The notes: a model not told the origin generated them from the letters alone. Counted from the stretch's first letter, positions 54,113 through 63,026 are shown. The stretch: DNA of 64,000 bases from Bradyrhizobium_A sp052115025 (GCF_052115025.1 NZ_JBFRFW010000002.1:434001-498000); one strand, 5' to 3'. A program made the numbers and translations.

Positions 54113-57100
54113 CTAAGCACCTTCACCGCACACCCAGTCAATCATCTTGCGAAGAGCTACGCTGTCCAATCCCTGGCTTGGACCATCTTCCGTCACAATC
54201 AACCGCCCTTCAGGGGAGGATGCGCTCCAACACTTCACACCGTTTCGCGCATAGAACGCGAGCTTCTTCTTCCAGCGATCCGCGTAGTCCTCTTGATCGA
54301 GCATCCCACAATGCTCCCAATACCATGTCTCGCCGTTGCGATCCTCGATCGAGAAATCTGGCCAACGTGTTTCTCCGTCAGCACCGACAACGGCGCGCTC
54401 AAAGAAATACCGAATTCCGTGTTTCTTCTCGGCTTCGAAGAGCAGGTCTGCGATCACCAACTCGGATTTTGAGCTCACGAGATCGCCACGCGCGCTGCGA
54501 TGAATGAGCTTTTCCTCAAGGAAGGTCCGCCCCACGGGGCCAGCCGTCAGCCCAGGCGGCGGCGAAGCTTCGATCATGCTCGGCGCTGTAAAAAGATTCG
54601 TCACGCGCCGAGCTACTTCCGAAAAGTACGGCGAGCGGTACGCGCGCAGATGAGCCAAACTCCCCTGATGGAGAATAATCACGCGATCCACCTGGCGCGT
54701 AAGCGCCGTGTATAGCATCTCGCGCGACAGAAGGCGGCTCCGTTCCGGTAACACGAGCATGACTTTGTCAAACTCGCTGCCTTGCGCCTTATGCACCGTC
54801 ACCGCATAAGCCAGCTCTAGAACCGGCGATCTTTCCTCGCTGAAATACCCTCCGCTAAACCCGTATGTGAGCTCAGGCTGCGAAGCGAACTGCACGTTTG
54901 TGTACCCAAGCCGAGAGTTGCTGGACGACGCTTGGCCGACGACGATTCCAATCTCTCCATTGGCAACGTACCCGCTGTCTTTGTCGCCCGTCGCAATCGC
55001 GTAACTTTGATGCCGATGGTTTCGGATGCATATGACCTTGTCGCCATAAGTAATTTGTTCCGGCCCGCGCGGTTCTACCGTCCGGAAGCGCCATCGCGGC
55101 GGTCCTTCATTCGAAGTGCGTGCAAATTGCAGGGTCTCACGGCGGAAACGCGCCTTGATATGACGGTTGATATCGATTGAACCACTCGACAAATTGCGAT
55201 GCGGGGTCAGGATTTGCCACGCTTCGGTCTTTTTGATCTGCGGCCCTGCATTGTAGTAGATGTGGCCGTTCTGCTCCGCGCCACCAAGCGACAGGCTCAT
55301 CGCTTTCTCCTTGTTCTCTCCGGTGAGGCCCAGTTCTTCCTCCAACACCTCATCCAACACGTTGCGCAAGTCGGCGGGCGACTTCCAAGCAACGACTCGA
55401 AGCCGTTCATCCAACTTACCCGCGAGAACACGGTCTAGAATTTCGTCTTCGCCGGGCGGCAAGTTTCTTCCGGAGAACAAATCCGCGAGCTGGACATCTG
55501 CGCAGGCAAGATCGCGCAACCGAGAACTGGCGATCTTGGCCGAGGCGTGGCGGCGCCTCACCGTCAGCGCGGCGATCCCCTGTCCACCATGCTCGCGTTC
55601 CAAATACGAGATCACGTCGACGAAGGGCCGTCCGGCGCCGATGGGCGGAAGCTGCCTTGGGTCGCCCACGAAGATCAGTTTCGCGGAAACCGGTAGCGCG
55701 TCGACGAGCCCTGCAAGCTGGTCCTCGGTCAACATGGAAGCCTCATCGACGATACAAGTCGTGACGCCATCCGCCTGGGGCGCCTCAGCACTCGCGAAGT
55801 AGCGTCCAGTGTTCCCGTCGTACCGGCGATACTGCATCAGAAACTGGGCGAGGGTTTGCGTCTGCTCTGGCAAGCCTGTCTGCTGGCCAAGGCGAACGCG
55901 GGCCTTTCCGGTCGGCGCGAGCAATGCTAGGCCCGAGCCCACTATCTTCTTTTGCTCAAGGAGCTGACGAAGGACCGTTGTCTTGCCCGTACCTGCCGCG
56001 CCGATCAGTACTGAAAGACGGGTGGCGGCCATCACATCCAATGCGGACGCTTTCTCCTTGCGAGCTTTCTCTTCTTCCTTGTCATCCTTCGGAATCGGAC
56101 CAAACGCGTTATCAAGCTTCGCGCGCCAATCAACCTTGGTGGGAGCGATCTTTCCTGTCATCCGGTCAACCACCGCGCGGCGGATGACCTCACCGTAGTC
56201 AGCGTACCGTTTGAGTTGGCCAGCAAGACCGCCGAGCGATGGTACTAACGCGACTACGATCTCGTCGCTGAAATCATCCTTGCATATCTCCATCGCAGTC
56301 CCGTCAAGCGCAATCGGGCGCGTCGCCGGCAACTCCCTAGCGGCTTCATGAATGTCACTCGCCCCCAGCAACGAGTGGCCGCCTATCGCGGCTGCCCGTT
56401 CGAGTATCATGACACCCGCTGCGCGCAGACGCCTCGGGTCATCAGGCTCTTCCGCATCGATGGTGCATTGTTTCGGCAGAGGGTGCCGCTTGAATATTTC
56501 GTGGTCTGAGAAAAGCCCCCGATCGATTGTCCAAAGGCCAATCGGATCAACCTCGGCCCTATCACGCTCATAAAGAAGATAGGGATTCTCAAGAATTGAG
56601 TCAGTCAAATCCTTCTTCTTGAACCAGCGGATCGCTTGGTCACGCGTCAGTTCAAAGCGCGAAAGCAGGCGTAAGAGTGCCGCGCGCCTGGGCTCCGACT
56701 TGTGCAGATGCTCCCAGCGCTTTCCGAGCATCGTCGTGATCTTGGGCGCATCGGACGGCGCGGCAAGCTTCTTACGGAAGATCTTATCAGTGATCTCCCA
56801 CGGGTCATCGGATTCCGAAAGCGTCGCGGACAAGGCGAGTGCAAACAGCGTCCCATTGAAACCGTCTTCCAAAGACGAGAGCGCACTGCCGAGGCCAGGA
56901 CAGGGACCACTCAGTTTCCACAGACGGTTTATTTGGGCATCGATCCACGCAATCTGCTCGGACCACGGGCCGGCGAGAAGCTTTGAGGCACGTTCAAGCG
57001 CCGTCTTGCAAGCCATGAGCGAGGTAATCGCCACGCCGTGCGAAACATGTTCCGAAGCATACGAGAACTGGGCACGCGCCTCGTCCGGCGCGCAGGCCAG

Positions 57101-57907
57101 GAATGACGCCGTATCGATTGATGGATCGTCCGCAGCACGCTCCAAGATCGCATGATAGGGAAGAACGATCCCTCCGACGAAATGCCCAGGGTTGTTTTTG
57201 TCCGGCCGGATCGAATGCTGGATCGGCCGCTCCCACATCATTGCGCGTAGGTGATTTTTTGGCGCCCCGCGATCATAATTGTACTGCTCAACCTTGCCCT
57301 TATGTGCAAGAAGGCCAACGGCCACGATGACGCGCCGGTCATCATCAACGAGTGGTGTGCGCTTTGCGTAGAAAAATACAAGCGACTCTTCTTCGATGCA
57401 GCGGCCAGCAAAGGCATCGAGCAGAACCTGTTGGTTGTCGTGATTTTGTACCCAGTCGGTGCGGGCGAGGAATTTCGGCTCCGTTGGCTCGCGTTCCTCA
57501 CTAACCTCAAGTCCAAACTCCTTTGCAATATCGTAAGCATTTTCGCGCAAGAGCCAGCGAAACGGCACCAGCGTTGCCCCGTAGGCCGGCACGCGAACCG
57601 GCGTGCGTTCAATATGCCTGTGTGCGTCGCTCCACTCCGCATAGTCGAGCCGCACTTGCAGCAAGACCTCGCGATCCGACAAGAATGTCGCGCGCTCCTT
57701 GAAACACGCAGGCTTGTCCTTGAGCGGCAAGTCGGCCATCCACTGCCCGCGCAGGCCGTCCTCCTTCGCATCGTTGCGATTCTCCGCAATCGCCTTCAAG
57801 ACAACGCAAGACTGGTTGTTGGACGGATCGGTGCAAACACGGCCGTCCCACCGCGTATCCTGCCAAGGCACGCGCACCGAAAGATGCGCTACCGCTGCTC
57901 CCTGCAT
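54113..57907 (-). CDS. RecD-like SF1 helicase with C-terminal PD-(D/E)xK-like domain
   Basis: A 1264-residue protein. Residues 1-620 are an uncharacterised N-terminal region starting HLSVRVPWQDTRWDGRVC. The SF1B helicase core follows: Walker A GAAGTGKTTVL (Lys642), Walker B CIVDEASMLT (about 717-726), motif III FVGDPRQLPPIGAGRP, and motif VI YTALTRQVDRV (about 1065). VTVHKAQGSEFDKV is the UvrD_C_2 motif. The C-terminal 100 residues hold RWPDFSIED and YWEHCG, spaced like a PD-(D/E)xK nuclease core, with a preceding Glu in SKSELVIADLLFEAE. It may unwind and cut foreign DNA. It is convergent with the methyltransferase/DUF262/HEPN operon. Confidence 0.88.
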   Translation of the reverse strand: MQGAAVAHLSVRVPWQDTRWDGRVCTDPSNNQSCVVLKAIAENRNDAKEDGLRGQWMADLPLKDKPACFKERATFLSDREVLLQVRLDYAEWSDAHRHIERTPVRVPAYGATLVPFRWLLRENAYDIAKEFGLEVSEEREPTEPKFLARTDWVQNHDNQQVLLDAFAGRCIEEESLVFFYAKRTPLVDDDRRVIVAVGLLAHKGKVEQYNYDRGAPKNHLRAMMWERPIQHSIRPDKNNPGHFVGGIVLPYHAILERAADDPSIDTASFLACAPDEARAQFSYASEHVSHGVAITSLMACKTALERASKLLAGPWSEQIAWIDAQINRLWKLSGPCPGLGSALSSLEDGFNGTLFALALSATLSESDDPWEITDKIFRKKLAAPSDAPKITTMLGKRWEHLHKSEPRRAALLRLLSRFELTRDQAIRWFKKKDLTDSILENPYLLYERDRAEVDPIGLWTIDRGLFSDHEIFKRHPLPKQCTIDAEEPDDPRRLRAAGVMILERAAAIGGHSLLGASDIHEAARELPATRPIALDGTAMEICKDDFSDEIVVALVPSLGGLAGQLKRYADYGEVIRRAVVDRMTGKIAPTKVDWRAKLDNAFGPIPKDDKEEEKARKEKASALDVMAATRLSVLIGAAGTGKTTVLRQLLEQKKIVGSGLALLAPTGKARVRLGQQTGLPEQTQTLAQFLMQYRRYDGNTGRYFASAEAPQADGVTTCIVDEASMLTEDQLAGLVDALPVSAKLIFVGDPRQLPPIGAGRPFVDVISYLEREHGGQGIAALTVRRRHASAKIASSRLRDLACADVQLADLFSGRNLPPGEDEILDRVLAGKLDERLRVVAWKSPADLRNVLDEVLEEELGLTGENKEKAMSLSLGGAEQNGHIYYNAGPQIKKTEAWQILTPHRNLSSGSIDINRHIKARFRRETLQFARTSNEGPPRWRFRTVEPRGPEQITYGDKVICIRNHRHQSYAIATGDKDSGYVANGEIGIVVGQASSSNSRLGYTNVQFASQPELTYGFSGGYFSEERSPVLELAYAVTVHKAQGSEFDKVMLVLPERSRLLSREMLYTALTRQVDRVIILHQGSLAHLRAYRSPYFSEVARRVTNLFTAPSMIEASPPPGLTAGPVGRTFLEEKLIHRSARGDLVSSKSELVIADLLFEAEKKHGIRYFFERAVVGADGETRWPDFSIEDRNGETWYWEHCGMLDQEDYADRWKKKLAFYARNGVKCWSASSPEGRLIVTEDGPSQGLDSVALRKMIDWVCGEGA

Positions 57908-58140
57908 CGCTTCCCCCAGTCGTTTCCACTATCATGCTATATGCCGCATGAATTGCAACCGCACGAAAGGTTGAGGGAGGCTTCCGCTTGGGCAATTTCG
58001 GCGCGCCTCAAAGCTCACACCGCCACCAGGGCCCACAGATGATCGGCATCGCGTCCAACCAGGACGCAGCATCACTGTCGCAGCCCGTCGTGAAGCCGAA
58101 TCGAGTACGGCTCCAAGCGGCTTCGACAGCGTCGGCGGAA

Positions 58141-58767
58141 TCAGGAAAGATCAGCGACTCTGCAGATCGGCCGGTGGAGTGCCAGCCTGCGGGCCCGACG
58201 GCGGCGCGGTCGGCGCGCCCTGGGAGCTACAGGCGGACTCGATGGTGGCCAGCGGCGGCGGCAGTTCGGACTCGCGCGTCGGCGCCGGCGGCACAGGAGC
58301 GGGCGGCACGGGTGCCGCGGCGGGCTTCGGCGGCTCGAGCGCCGCAACGGGTGCGGGCGCCGCGGCGACGTCGGCGCCGCCACCGCGCGACGGCGATTGT
58401 CGCCGCGCAGGCGCAGCGACACGCCGGCGAGGAAATCGACCAGCGCCAGCACGGTCAGCAGGAAGAACACCGAGGTGGCGAACTGCGGCAGCAGCAGGAA
58501 TTCCGCCACCGCGCCGGCGAGAACCAGCAGCGCCAGGAAATGGTCGGTGAAGTATTTGCCGCCGGGGCGCGCGGCCTTGATGACCTCGAACATCAGCAGC
58601 AGCATGCCGAGGGCGATCAGGATATCGCCGAAGGTCACCTTCCAGGCGACCTTCGACATCAGCGTCACCGTGATCAGCGGGTCGGTGAACGACACGCCCG
58701 GCATCAGGAAGGCGATGATGTTGACGATGGCGAGCGGAATCAGAAGCAGCGGGAAACCGACCAGCAT
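58141..58767 (-). pseudogene. Frameshifted paralogue of the membrane protein at 16448-17059
   Basis: The first 125 residues, from MLVGFPLLLIPLAIVNII to LRLRGDNRRRA, match the membrane protein at 16448-17059 almost fully. Near 58375-58395 the reading frame changes. The original frame then runs into an Arg-rich nonsense tail to 58141. The adjacent frame restores a matching tail (APAPVAALEPPKPAAAP through GTPPADLQSR) and a stop at 58151-58153. A deletion of two bases or insertion of one explains this. The membrane part could still be made. Confidence 0.85.
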
Positions 58768-59008
58768 CGTCAAGGCCTTCCTCTCGATGGGAACGTCAGC
58801 CCCCGTCGCGGGACTTGTGGAAGCTGGTGCGATGATGCAACCCATAGTGGGCCGCTCTCGACTCTTGACTTTTCATATAAAAATCAAACCCTTAATTGCT
58901 TCCGAACCAACCCTTGCCGCCGGCCACGCGCAGCCCCGTTGACTTACCCCAACGCCGCGCCATCTTACCAACCGGCAACCGTGGCATGACCGCAGACAGC
59001 TGAAGAGC

Positions 59009-59272
59009 ATGGGCATGTTTCCCGCGTCGGTTCTGACGACCGTGAATGCGCCGTACAGCAAGAAGCTGGACGCGCAGACGCTTGCCTATTGTCTCACGCA
59101 TCCGGCTGCGGCCCAGGCCTGGCCAGGGCAGATGTCGGCGTTTTTCGGCGAGGTCGCGCCGGAGGCGCAGAAGGCTTTCGCCGGCGCGTTTGACATCAGC
59201 GAGGCCGACCTCGTGACCGCCGCAAAGACATTCGCCCATTATTCCGGCGAATCCTATCCGCTCGCGGGATGA
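59009..59272 (+). CDS. Small protein upstream of AbiEii-type gene
   Basis: An 87-residue protein of unknown family. It reads MGMFPASVLTTVNAPYSKKL at the start, with a helix-rich body. It overlaps the next gene by four bases (ATGA), so it is translated together with the nucleotidyltransferase. AbiE-like systems have an antitoxin gene in this position, but no winged-helix AbiEi features are visible here, so it could be a truncated or different antitoxin. Confidence 0.6.
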   Translation: MGMFPASVLTTVNAPYSKKLDAQTLAYCLTHPAAAQAWPGQMSAFFGEVAPEAQKAFAGAFDISEADLVTAAKTFAHYSGESYPLAG

Positions 59273-59925
59273 GCACGAACGGACCCGACTGGGCGCGCCT
59301 TTTACGCATCGCCCGTGCGCTGATCCGCCAGGTCAATGCCGAACACGTTGTGATCGACTCATGGTCGCTCGGCGGCGGCACCGCGATGATGCTGCAGCTC
59401 GATCATCGCGACAGTCAGGACATCGATATCTTCCTTCCCGATGCACAGTTACTGTCGTTTCTCGACCCCAGGCTGCATGATTTCCAGTTCGAGATCGCGC
59501 CGTCCGACTATGGCGGCGACGGCAGCAAATTTCTCAAGTTGGCTTTCGCGGGAATCGGGGAGATCGATTTCATCGTCGGACAGGCCGTGACCGCCAAACC
59601 GACCATGACGCAGACAGTCAAGGGCGAGGACATTGCACTGGAAACCGTTGCCGAAATCATTGCCAAGAAGATCTGCTATCGTGGCGCGACCATCAAGCCG
59701 CGCGATATCTTCGATATCGCGGTGGCCGCACAGCACGACCGCAGCGCCATTGTCGGCGCGCTGAGAGACCATCCGGATGGTGTCGCCAAAACGCTCCGCG
59801 CCATGGAGCGATTGAAGCCTGACTTCGTCAACGCGGCGATTGCGGCGCTGAGCATCAAGGATCGGTTCAAGCCCGTCGCATCGACTGCTCTTGCTGATGC
59901 ACGAGAGGTTCTGACGTCCGTCTGA
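59269..59925 (+). CDS. AbiEii/AbiGii-type nucleotidyltransferase
   Basis: A 218-residue protein of the DNA polymerase beta-like nucleotidyltransferase superfamily. The pattern GGGTAMM (35-41) with Asp51 and Asp53 in SQDIDIFLP gives the G-[G/S] and DxD metal motif. A third acidic residue is probably in IGEIDFIVG, and KPRDIFDIAVAAQHD follows as in AbiEii proteins. In type IV toxin-antitoxin systems such enzymes block growth by modifying tRNA or another target. It is shorter than typical AbiEii proteins. Confidence 0.82.
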   Translation: MSTNGPDWARLLRIARALIRQVNAEHVVIDSWSLGGGTAMMLQLDHRDSQDIDIFLPDAQLLSFLDPRLHDFQFEIAPSDYGGDGSKFLKLAFAGIGEIDFIVGQAVTAKPTMTQTVKGEDIALETVAEIIAKKICYRGATIKPRDIFDIAVAAQHDRSAIVGALRDHPDGVAKTLRAMERLKPDFVNAAIAALSIKDRFKPVASTALADAREVLTSV

Positions 59926-60008
59926 TCACGCGGCGCGCGGCCGCAGGCAGTCCGTCGGATACGGCCGGAAAGAGGCAGGCTGTCGGGCACAATCTGCGCG
60001 GCCAGAAC

Positions 60009-60098
60009 TGGCGGAGAGGGAGGGATTCGAACCCCCGATAGGCTTGCACCTATGCCGCATTTCGAGTGCGGTGCATTCAACCACTCTGCCACCTCTCC
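60009..60098 (-). tRNA. tRNA-Ser (CGA)
   Basis: A 90-base class II tRNA read on the minus strand: acceptor GGAGAGG pairs with the 3' CCTCTCC-type end, and the CCA is encoded (complement at 60009-60011). The anticodon loop is CTCGAAA, giving anticodon CGA for UCG codons. The long variable arm (ATAGGTGCAAGCCTAT) is typical of tRNA-Ser, and the T-arm GGTTCGAATCC is normal. Confidence 0.96.
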
Positions 60099-60524
60099 GC
60101 GGGGCCGAAGCGGCGGGGTGGCCCGCCGGGTTGCGGGGGGTGTTCTATGCGAGGATTCCCGGCGAGACAAGGCGTCCGGCGGGGTGATTTTGCGGCGAGC
60201 GGACGGGAAATCGCGGTCCGCGGGGCGGAAAGGGCCCCGGCAGCCGTGGAACGGGGCCGCGGGGCGGGATTTTGAGGGCACAGAGGGGCTCGCGGACGCC
60301 GGCCCTGCGCGGGCCGGCGGTCGAGGGCCGGCGAATCGGCGGGCGTCTTGGGCATTCCTTCTTGGGCATTCTTTATTGTGGGCGCAGACCTGCTGCCGCC
60401 GCGGTGACCCGCATGTCGCTGCGCTCATGCGCACTACAGAATTGGGAGGCGCCGGGACCTCATGGTTCGAGACGCGCGGCTGCGCCGCGCTCCTCACCAT
60501 GAGGGAGTGGGAGCGCCCCCGGCC
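60099..60524. other. Intergenic region with palindromic repeat
   Basis: These 426 bases are GC-rich with no supported gene. The repeat at about 60457-60512 (CTCATGGTTCGAGACGCGCG ... CTCACCATGAG) is related to 21951-21994. It lies just downstream of the minus-strand ROK gene and may terminate it. Confidence 0.55.
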
Positions 60525-61766
60525 TCACCCCTTCCTGCCATTCTTCTTCTCGGCCTTGGCGTCGGTCTTGCCTTCCGCCTTGCCGTCGCCGGCGTCCTTG
60601 CTCCTGGCGGTCTTGTCCTTGCCGTTCTTGTCCTTGTCGGATTTGCCCTTCTCATCAGCCGGCTTGTCGTCCTTATCCCTGCCTTTCTCTTTCTCGCGCG
60701 CCTTGTCGTCGTCCTTCCTGCGGTTGGTGAAGCGGGCGTTGCCGAGGCCGGTGCCGATGGTGAGCACGCCCCAGCGCCGGCACTGCTGCATGAACGGCAC
60801 TTCGGACAGGCCCTGCACCACGCCGTCGTTGTGCATCAGCACCACGGTGTCGTGCTCGCCGATCATGGGAATGGCCGACATCAGCTCCTGCGGCAGATTG
60901 AAGCGGCTGCTCTCCCAGTTGCCAGGCAGATTCTGCGCGCCCTTCTCGATGGAGCCGTCGCCGTCGATAACGCCGGGGCAGGACACGCCGATGAACGGCG
61001 CGAGCTTGAGGCCGGCGGTGTCGGCCTCGGCGATCAGGCCTTTCAGCATCTTCACCAGCTTGCGGACGGCGCCCTCGCGCGTCGGCTCGTCGTCGGCATG
61101 GCGCCAGAGGTCGGAGCTCCAGACGCTGGCCTTCGACAGGTCCGGCGTCTTCTTCTGCCGCGTCTCGACCACGCCGCAGCGGATGTTGGAGCCGCCGATG
61201 TCGATGGCGAGCAGGCTGTCATAGCCCTCGAAGATCCATGACGGCGCGAGGTGCGCGCAGCCGATCAGGCCGGCTTCATCGGGATGAAAACGAATCGGCA
61301 CGAGGTCGATCTTCTCGCCCTCGGCCTTGAGAATGATGTCGGCGCGGGCGATGGCAAGCTCGCCGATGCGGCTCTGGCGAAAGCCGCCGCCGACCACGAT
61401 CACCTCGGTATCGGCCCATGCTTTCGTCTTCAGGAAACGCCGCGTGACATGGGCGAGCGATTGGGCGAAATCCTCGATGGCGCTGTGCACCAGCGCGGCG
61501 GCGGCGGCATCGTCGCCGACCAGCACCTTGTCGAGGTCCTTCTTGCTGATCTCGCTCGACGGCGTCTTGCCGAACGGGTCCTCCCCCGCCTTGCGCAGCG
61601 GCTTGCGCCAGGCATCGAGCAGGTCGACGAACGCGCCCTTGCTGGCGCGGTCGCCGAGGAAGCCGTCGTCATCCCTCAGCTCGATGTTGTAGCTGTCGAT
61701 GTCCACCGACGGCAGCCGCTCCGCCCCGTGCCGGCCGATGCCGGCGGTCGTCATGTCCTCAGCCAT
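60525..61766 (-). CDS. ROK-family kinase-like protein, apparently circularly permuted
   Basis: A 413-residue protein. Motifs normally at the end of ROK sugar kinases come first: VIVVGGGFRQSRIGEL (122-137) and HPDEAGLIGCAHLA (161-174). The N-terminal ROK motifs come second: LLAIDIGGSNIRCGVVE (185-201), GVSCPGVIDGDG, HNDGVVQGL with the probable catalytic Asp, and TIGTGLGNARF. The final 65 residues are almost only Lys, Asp, Glu, Gly and Ala. The zinc-binding cysteine cluster of many ROK proteins is absent. I start at the ATG at 61766, preceded by GGAGGG; an upstream ATG lies inside a repeat. Substrate unknown; a sugar kinase role is inference. Confidence 0.82.
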   Translation of the reverse strand: MAEDMTTAGIGRHGAERLPSVDIDSYNIELRDDDGFLGDRASKGAFVDLLDAWRKPLRKAGEDPFGKTPSSEISKKDLDKVLVGDDAAAAALVHSAIEDFAQSLAHVTRRFLKTKAWADTEVIVVGGGFRQSRIGELAIARADIILKAEGEKIDLVPIRFHPDEAGLIGCAHLAPSWIFEGYDSLLAIDIGGSNIRCGVVETRQKKTPDLSKASVWSSDLWRHADDEPTREGAVRKLVKMLKGLIAEADTAGLKLAPFIGVSCPGVIDGDGSIEKGAQNLPGNWESSRFNLPQELMSAIPMIGEHDTVVLMHNDGVVQGLSEVPFMQQCRRWGVLTIGTGLGNARFTNRRKDDDKAREKEKGRDKDDKPADEKGKSDKDKNGKDKTARSKDAGDGKAEGKTDAKAEKKNGRKG

Positions 61767-61898
61767 CCAGTCCCTCCGCGTGCGCTGGACAACGGCGGGG
61801 GAACCGGATGGTTGCGTGGGAGTGGGGCTGGGTTGGGCAGGCTCGGGGCCTTCCGATTGGCCAAGGCGCCGGAAGGGCAGTTCTGACGTCCGGTCCGA

Positions 61899-61943
61899 GG
61901 TGTCGGCCATGTCTCCGAACGGGTGTCGGCGATGTCTCCGGAC
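61899..61943. repeat. Tandem insertion-sequence-like end repeat
   Basis: Two consecutive variants, GGTGTCGGCCATGTCTCCG (61899-61917) and GGTGTCGGCGATGTCTCCG (61922-61940), match the pair near 38442-38488. They probably mark the remains of a mobile-element end. Confidence 0.6.
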
Positions 61944-62027
61944 TGGCTGGGACATACAAAAGCGGAATTGGCGCGGAATGATTTCTAACCCATTGATAAT
62001 ATTTCGTTTCTCGACATTCACCCCACC

Positions 62028-62345
62028 CACGGCGTCATGGCCGGACTTGATCCGGCCATCCAGCTTGTTCGCTGCACGACGGAAGGCCCAAAAGCTGGAT
62101 CACCGGGTCACGGCGCTGGCGCGCCGGCCCGGTGATGACGCTGAGATGGGAGGCGGCGCGGAACCCTGGAGGTGTGGCTGCTGCGCGCGCTGCCACCCAC
62201 GGCGTCATTCCGGGGCGCGCCGCAGGCGCGAACCCGGAATCTCGGCGCCCCCCGCCGAGTTCAGCCATTGCGAGATTCCGGATCGCCGCGAAGCCTGTCA
62301 TCGGGCCGCGCTTCGCGCGGACCCGTTGGCGGCGTCCGGAATGAC
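62028..62345. repeat. Cluster of palindromic dispersed repeats
   Basis: At least three units follow one another: ACGGCGTCATGGCCGGACTT and its partner around 62028-62140, then CGTCATTCCGGGGCGCGCCG with CAACCCGG-type end near 62205-62245, then a GCCGCGCTTCGCGCGGACCC unit to 62345. They relate to the elements at 22017, 31640, 34100 and 38317. Most of the gap between the ROK gene and rplU is such sequence. Confidence 0.75.
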
Positions 62346-62439
62346 GGGGGGTGGAGGCACCAGCGACCGGGAACTCGCCGAACACCCCCAAACCACGGCC
62401 AAATCCCTCATTTGCGAGGGCTTTTGGCGGGGAATCGCC

Positions 62440-62467
62440 TTGACTCGGGGGGCTCAGCCTTTATAAC
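62440..62467 (+). promoter_or_regulatory. Candidate rplU-rpmA promoter
   Basis: TTGACT (62440-62445) and TATAAC (62462-62467) with a 16-base spacer closely match the sigma70 consensus. Transcription would start near 62474, leaving a leader of about 165 bases before rplU. The region is just after the repeat cluster. Confidence 0.6.
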
Positions 62468-62639
62468 GCCCGTCATCCGGCGTGGGCTTGCTCGCGCCGT
62501 TTTGTCTTGGCGCGACCCGAGCCGTCTTTTTATGGGACCTCGACCGGCGCCAGGCGCAATCGCAACGACTGACAAGAAGCCGGCCCGGAGGTCCTTAGGA
62601 CATCCGAAGGCGCGGGTTTGAACACGAAGGATGAAAACG

Positions 62640-63026
62640 ATGTTCGCAGTCATCAAAACCGGCGGCAAGCAGTACCGCGTTGTCCCGGATGATGTGCTCG
62701 AGATTGGCAAGATCGCCGGCGAAGTCGGCACGATCGTGCAGTTCCCCGAAGTACTGGTGCTGGGCCTTGACGCGCCCGTGCTCGGCGTCCCGACCGTGGC
62801 CGGTGCATCCGTCGCCGCCGAGGTGCTGGACCACAAGCGCGGCCCGAAGGTCATCGCCTTCAAGAAGCGCCGCCGCAAGAATTCCCGCCGCAAGCGCGGC
62901 TATCGCGACGAGCTGACGCTGGTCCGCATCACCGAGATCCTCGCCGACGGCAAGGCCCCCACCGTGGGTCCGCGCCCGAAGAAGGCGAAGGTCGCCAAGG
63001 CCGAGACCGCGGAAGCCGCCGAGTAA
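62640..63026 (+). CDS. rplU: 50S ribosomal protein L21
   Basis: A 128-residue large-subunit protein binding 23S rRNA. The start MFAVIKTGGKQYRV and the basic stretch KVIAFKKRRRKNSRRKRGYRD are family hallmarks. The C-terminal tail is Lys/Ala-rich (PKKAKVAKAETAEAAE), an extension common in alphaproteobacteria. I start at the ATG at 62640, with GAAGGATG as ribosome site, rather than the ATG nine bases earlier. rpmA follows 116 bases later in the conserved L21-L27 pair. Confidence 0.97.
   Translation: MFAVIKTGGKQYRVVPDDVLEIGKIAGEVGTIVQFPEVLVLGLDAPVLGVPTVAGASVAAEVLDHKRGPKVIAFKKRRRKNSRRKRGYRDELTLVRITEILADGKAPTVGPRPKKAKVAKAETAEAAE

Noticed and set aside
60009..60098. tRNA-Ser as the attachment site of the defence-like island
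   Set aside because: No integrase gene and no second copy of the tRNA 3' end were seen on the other side of the island.
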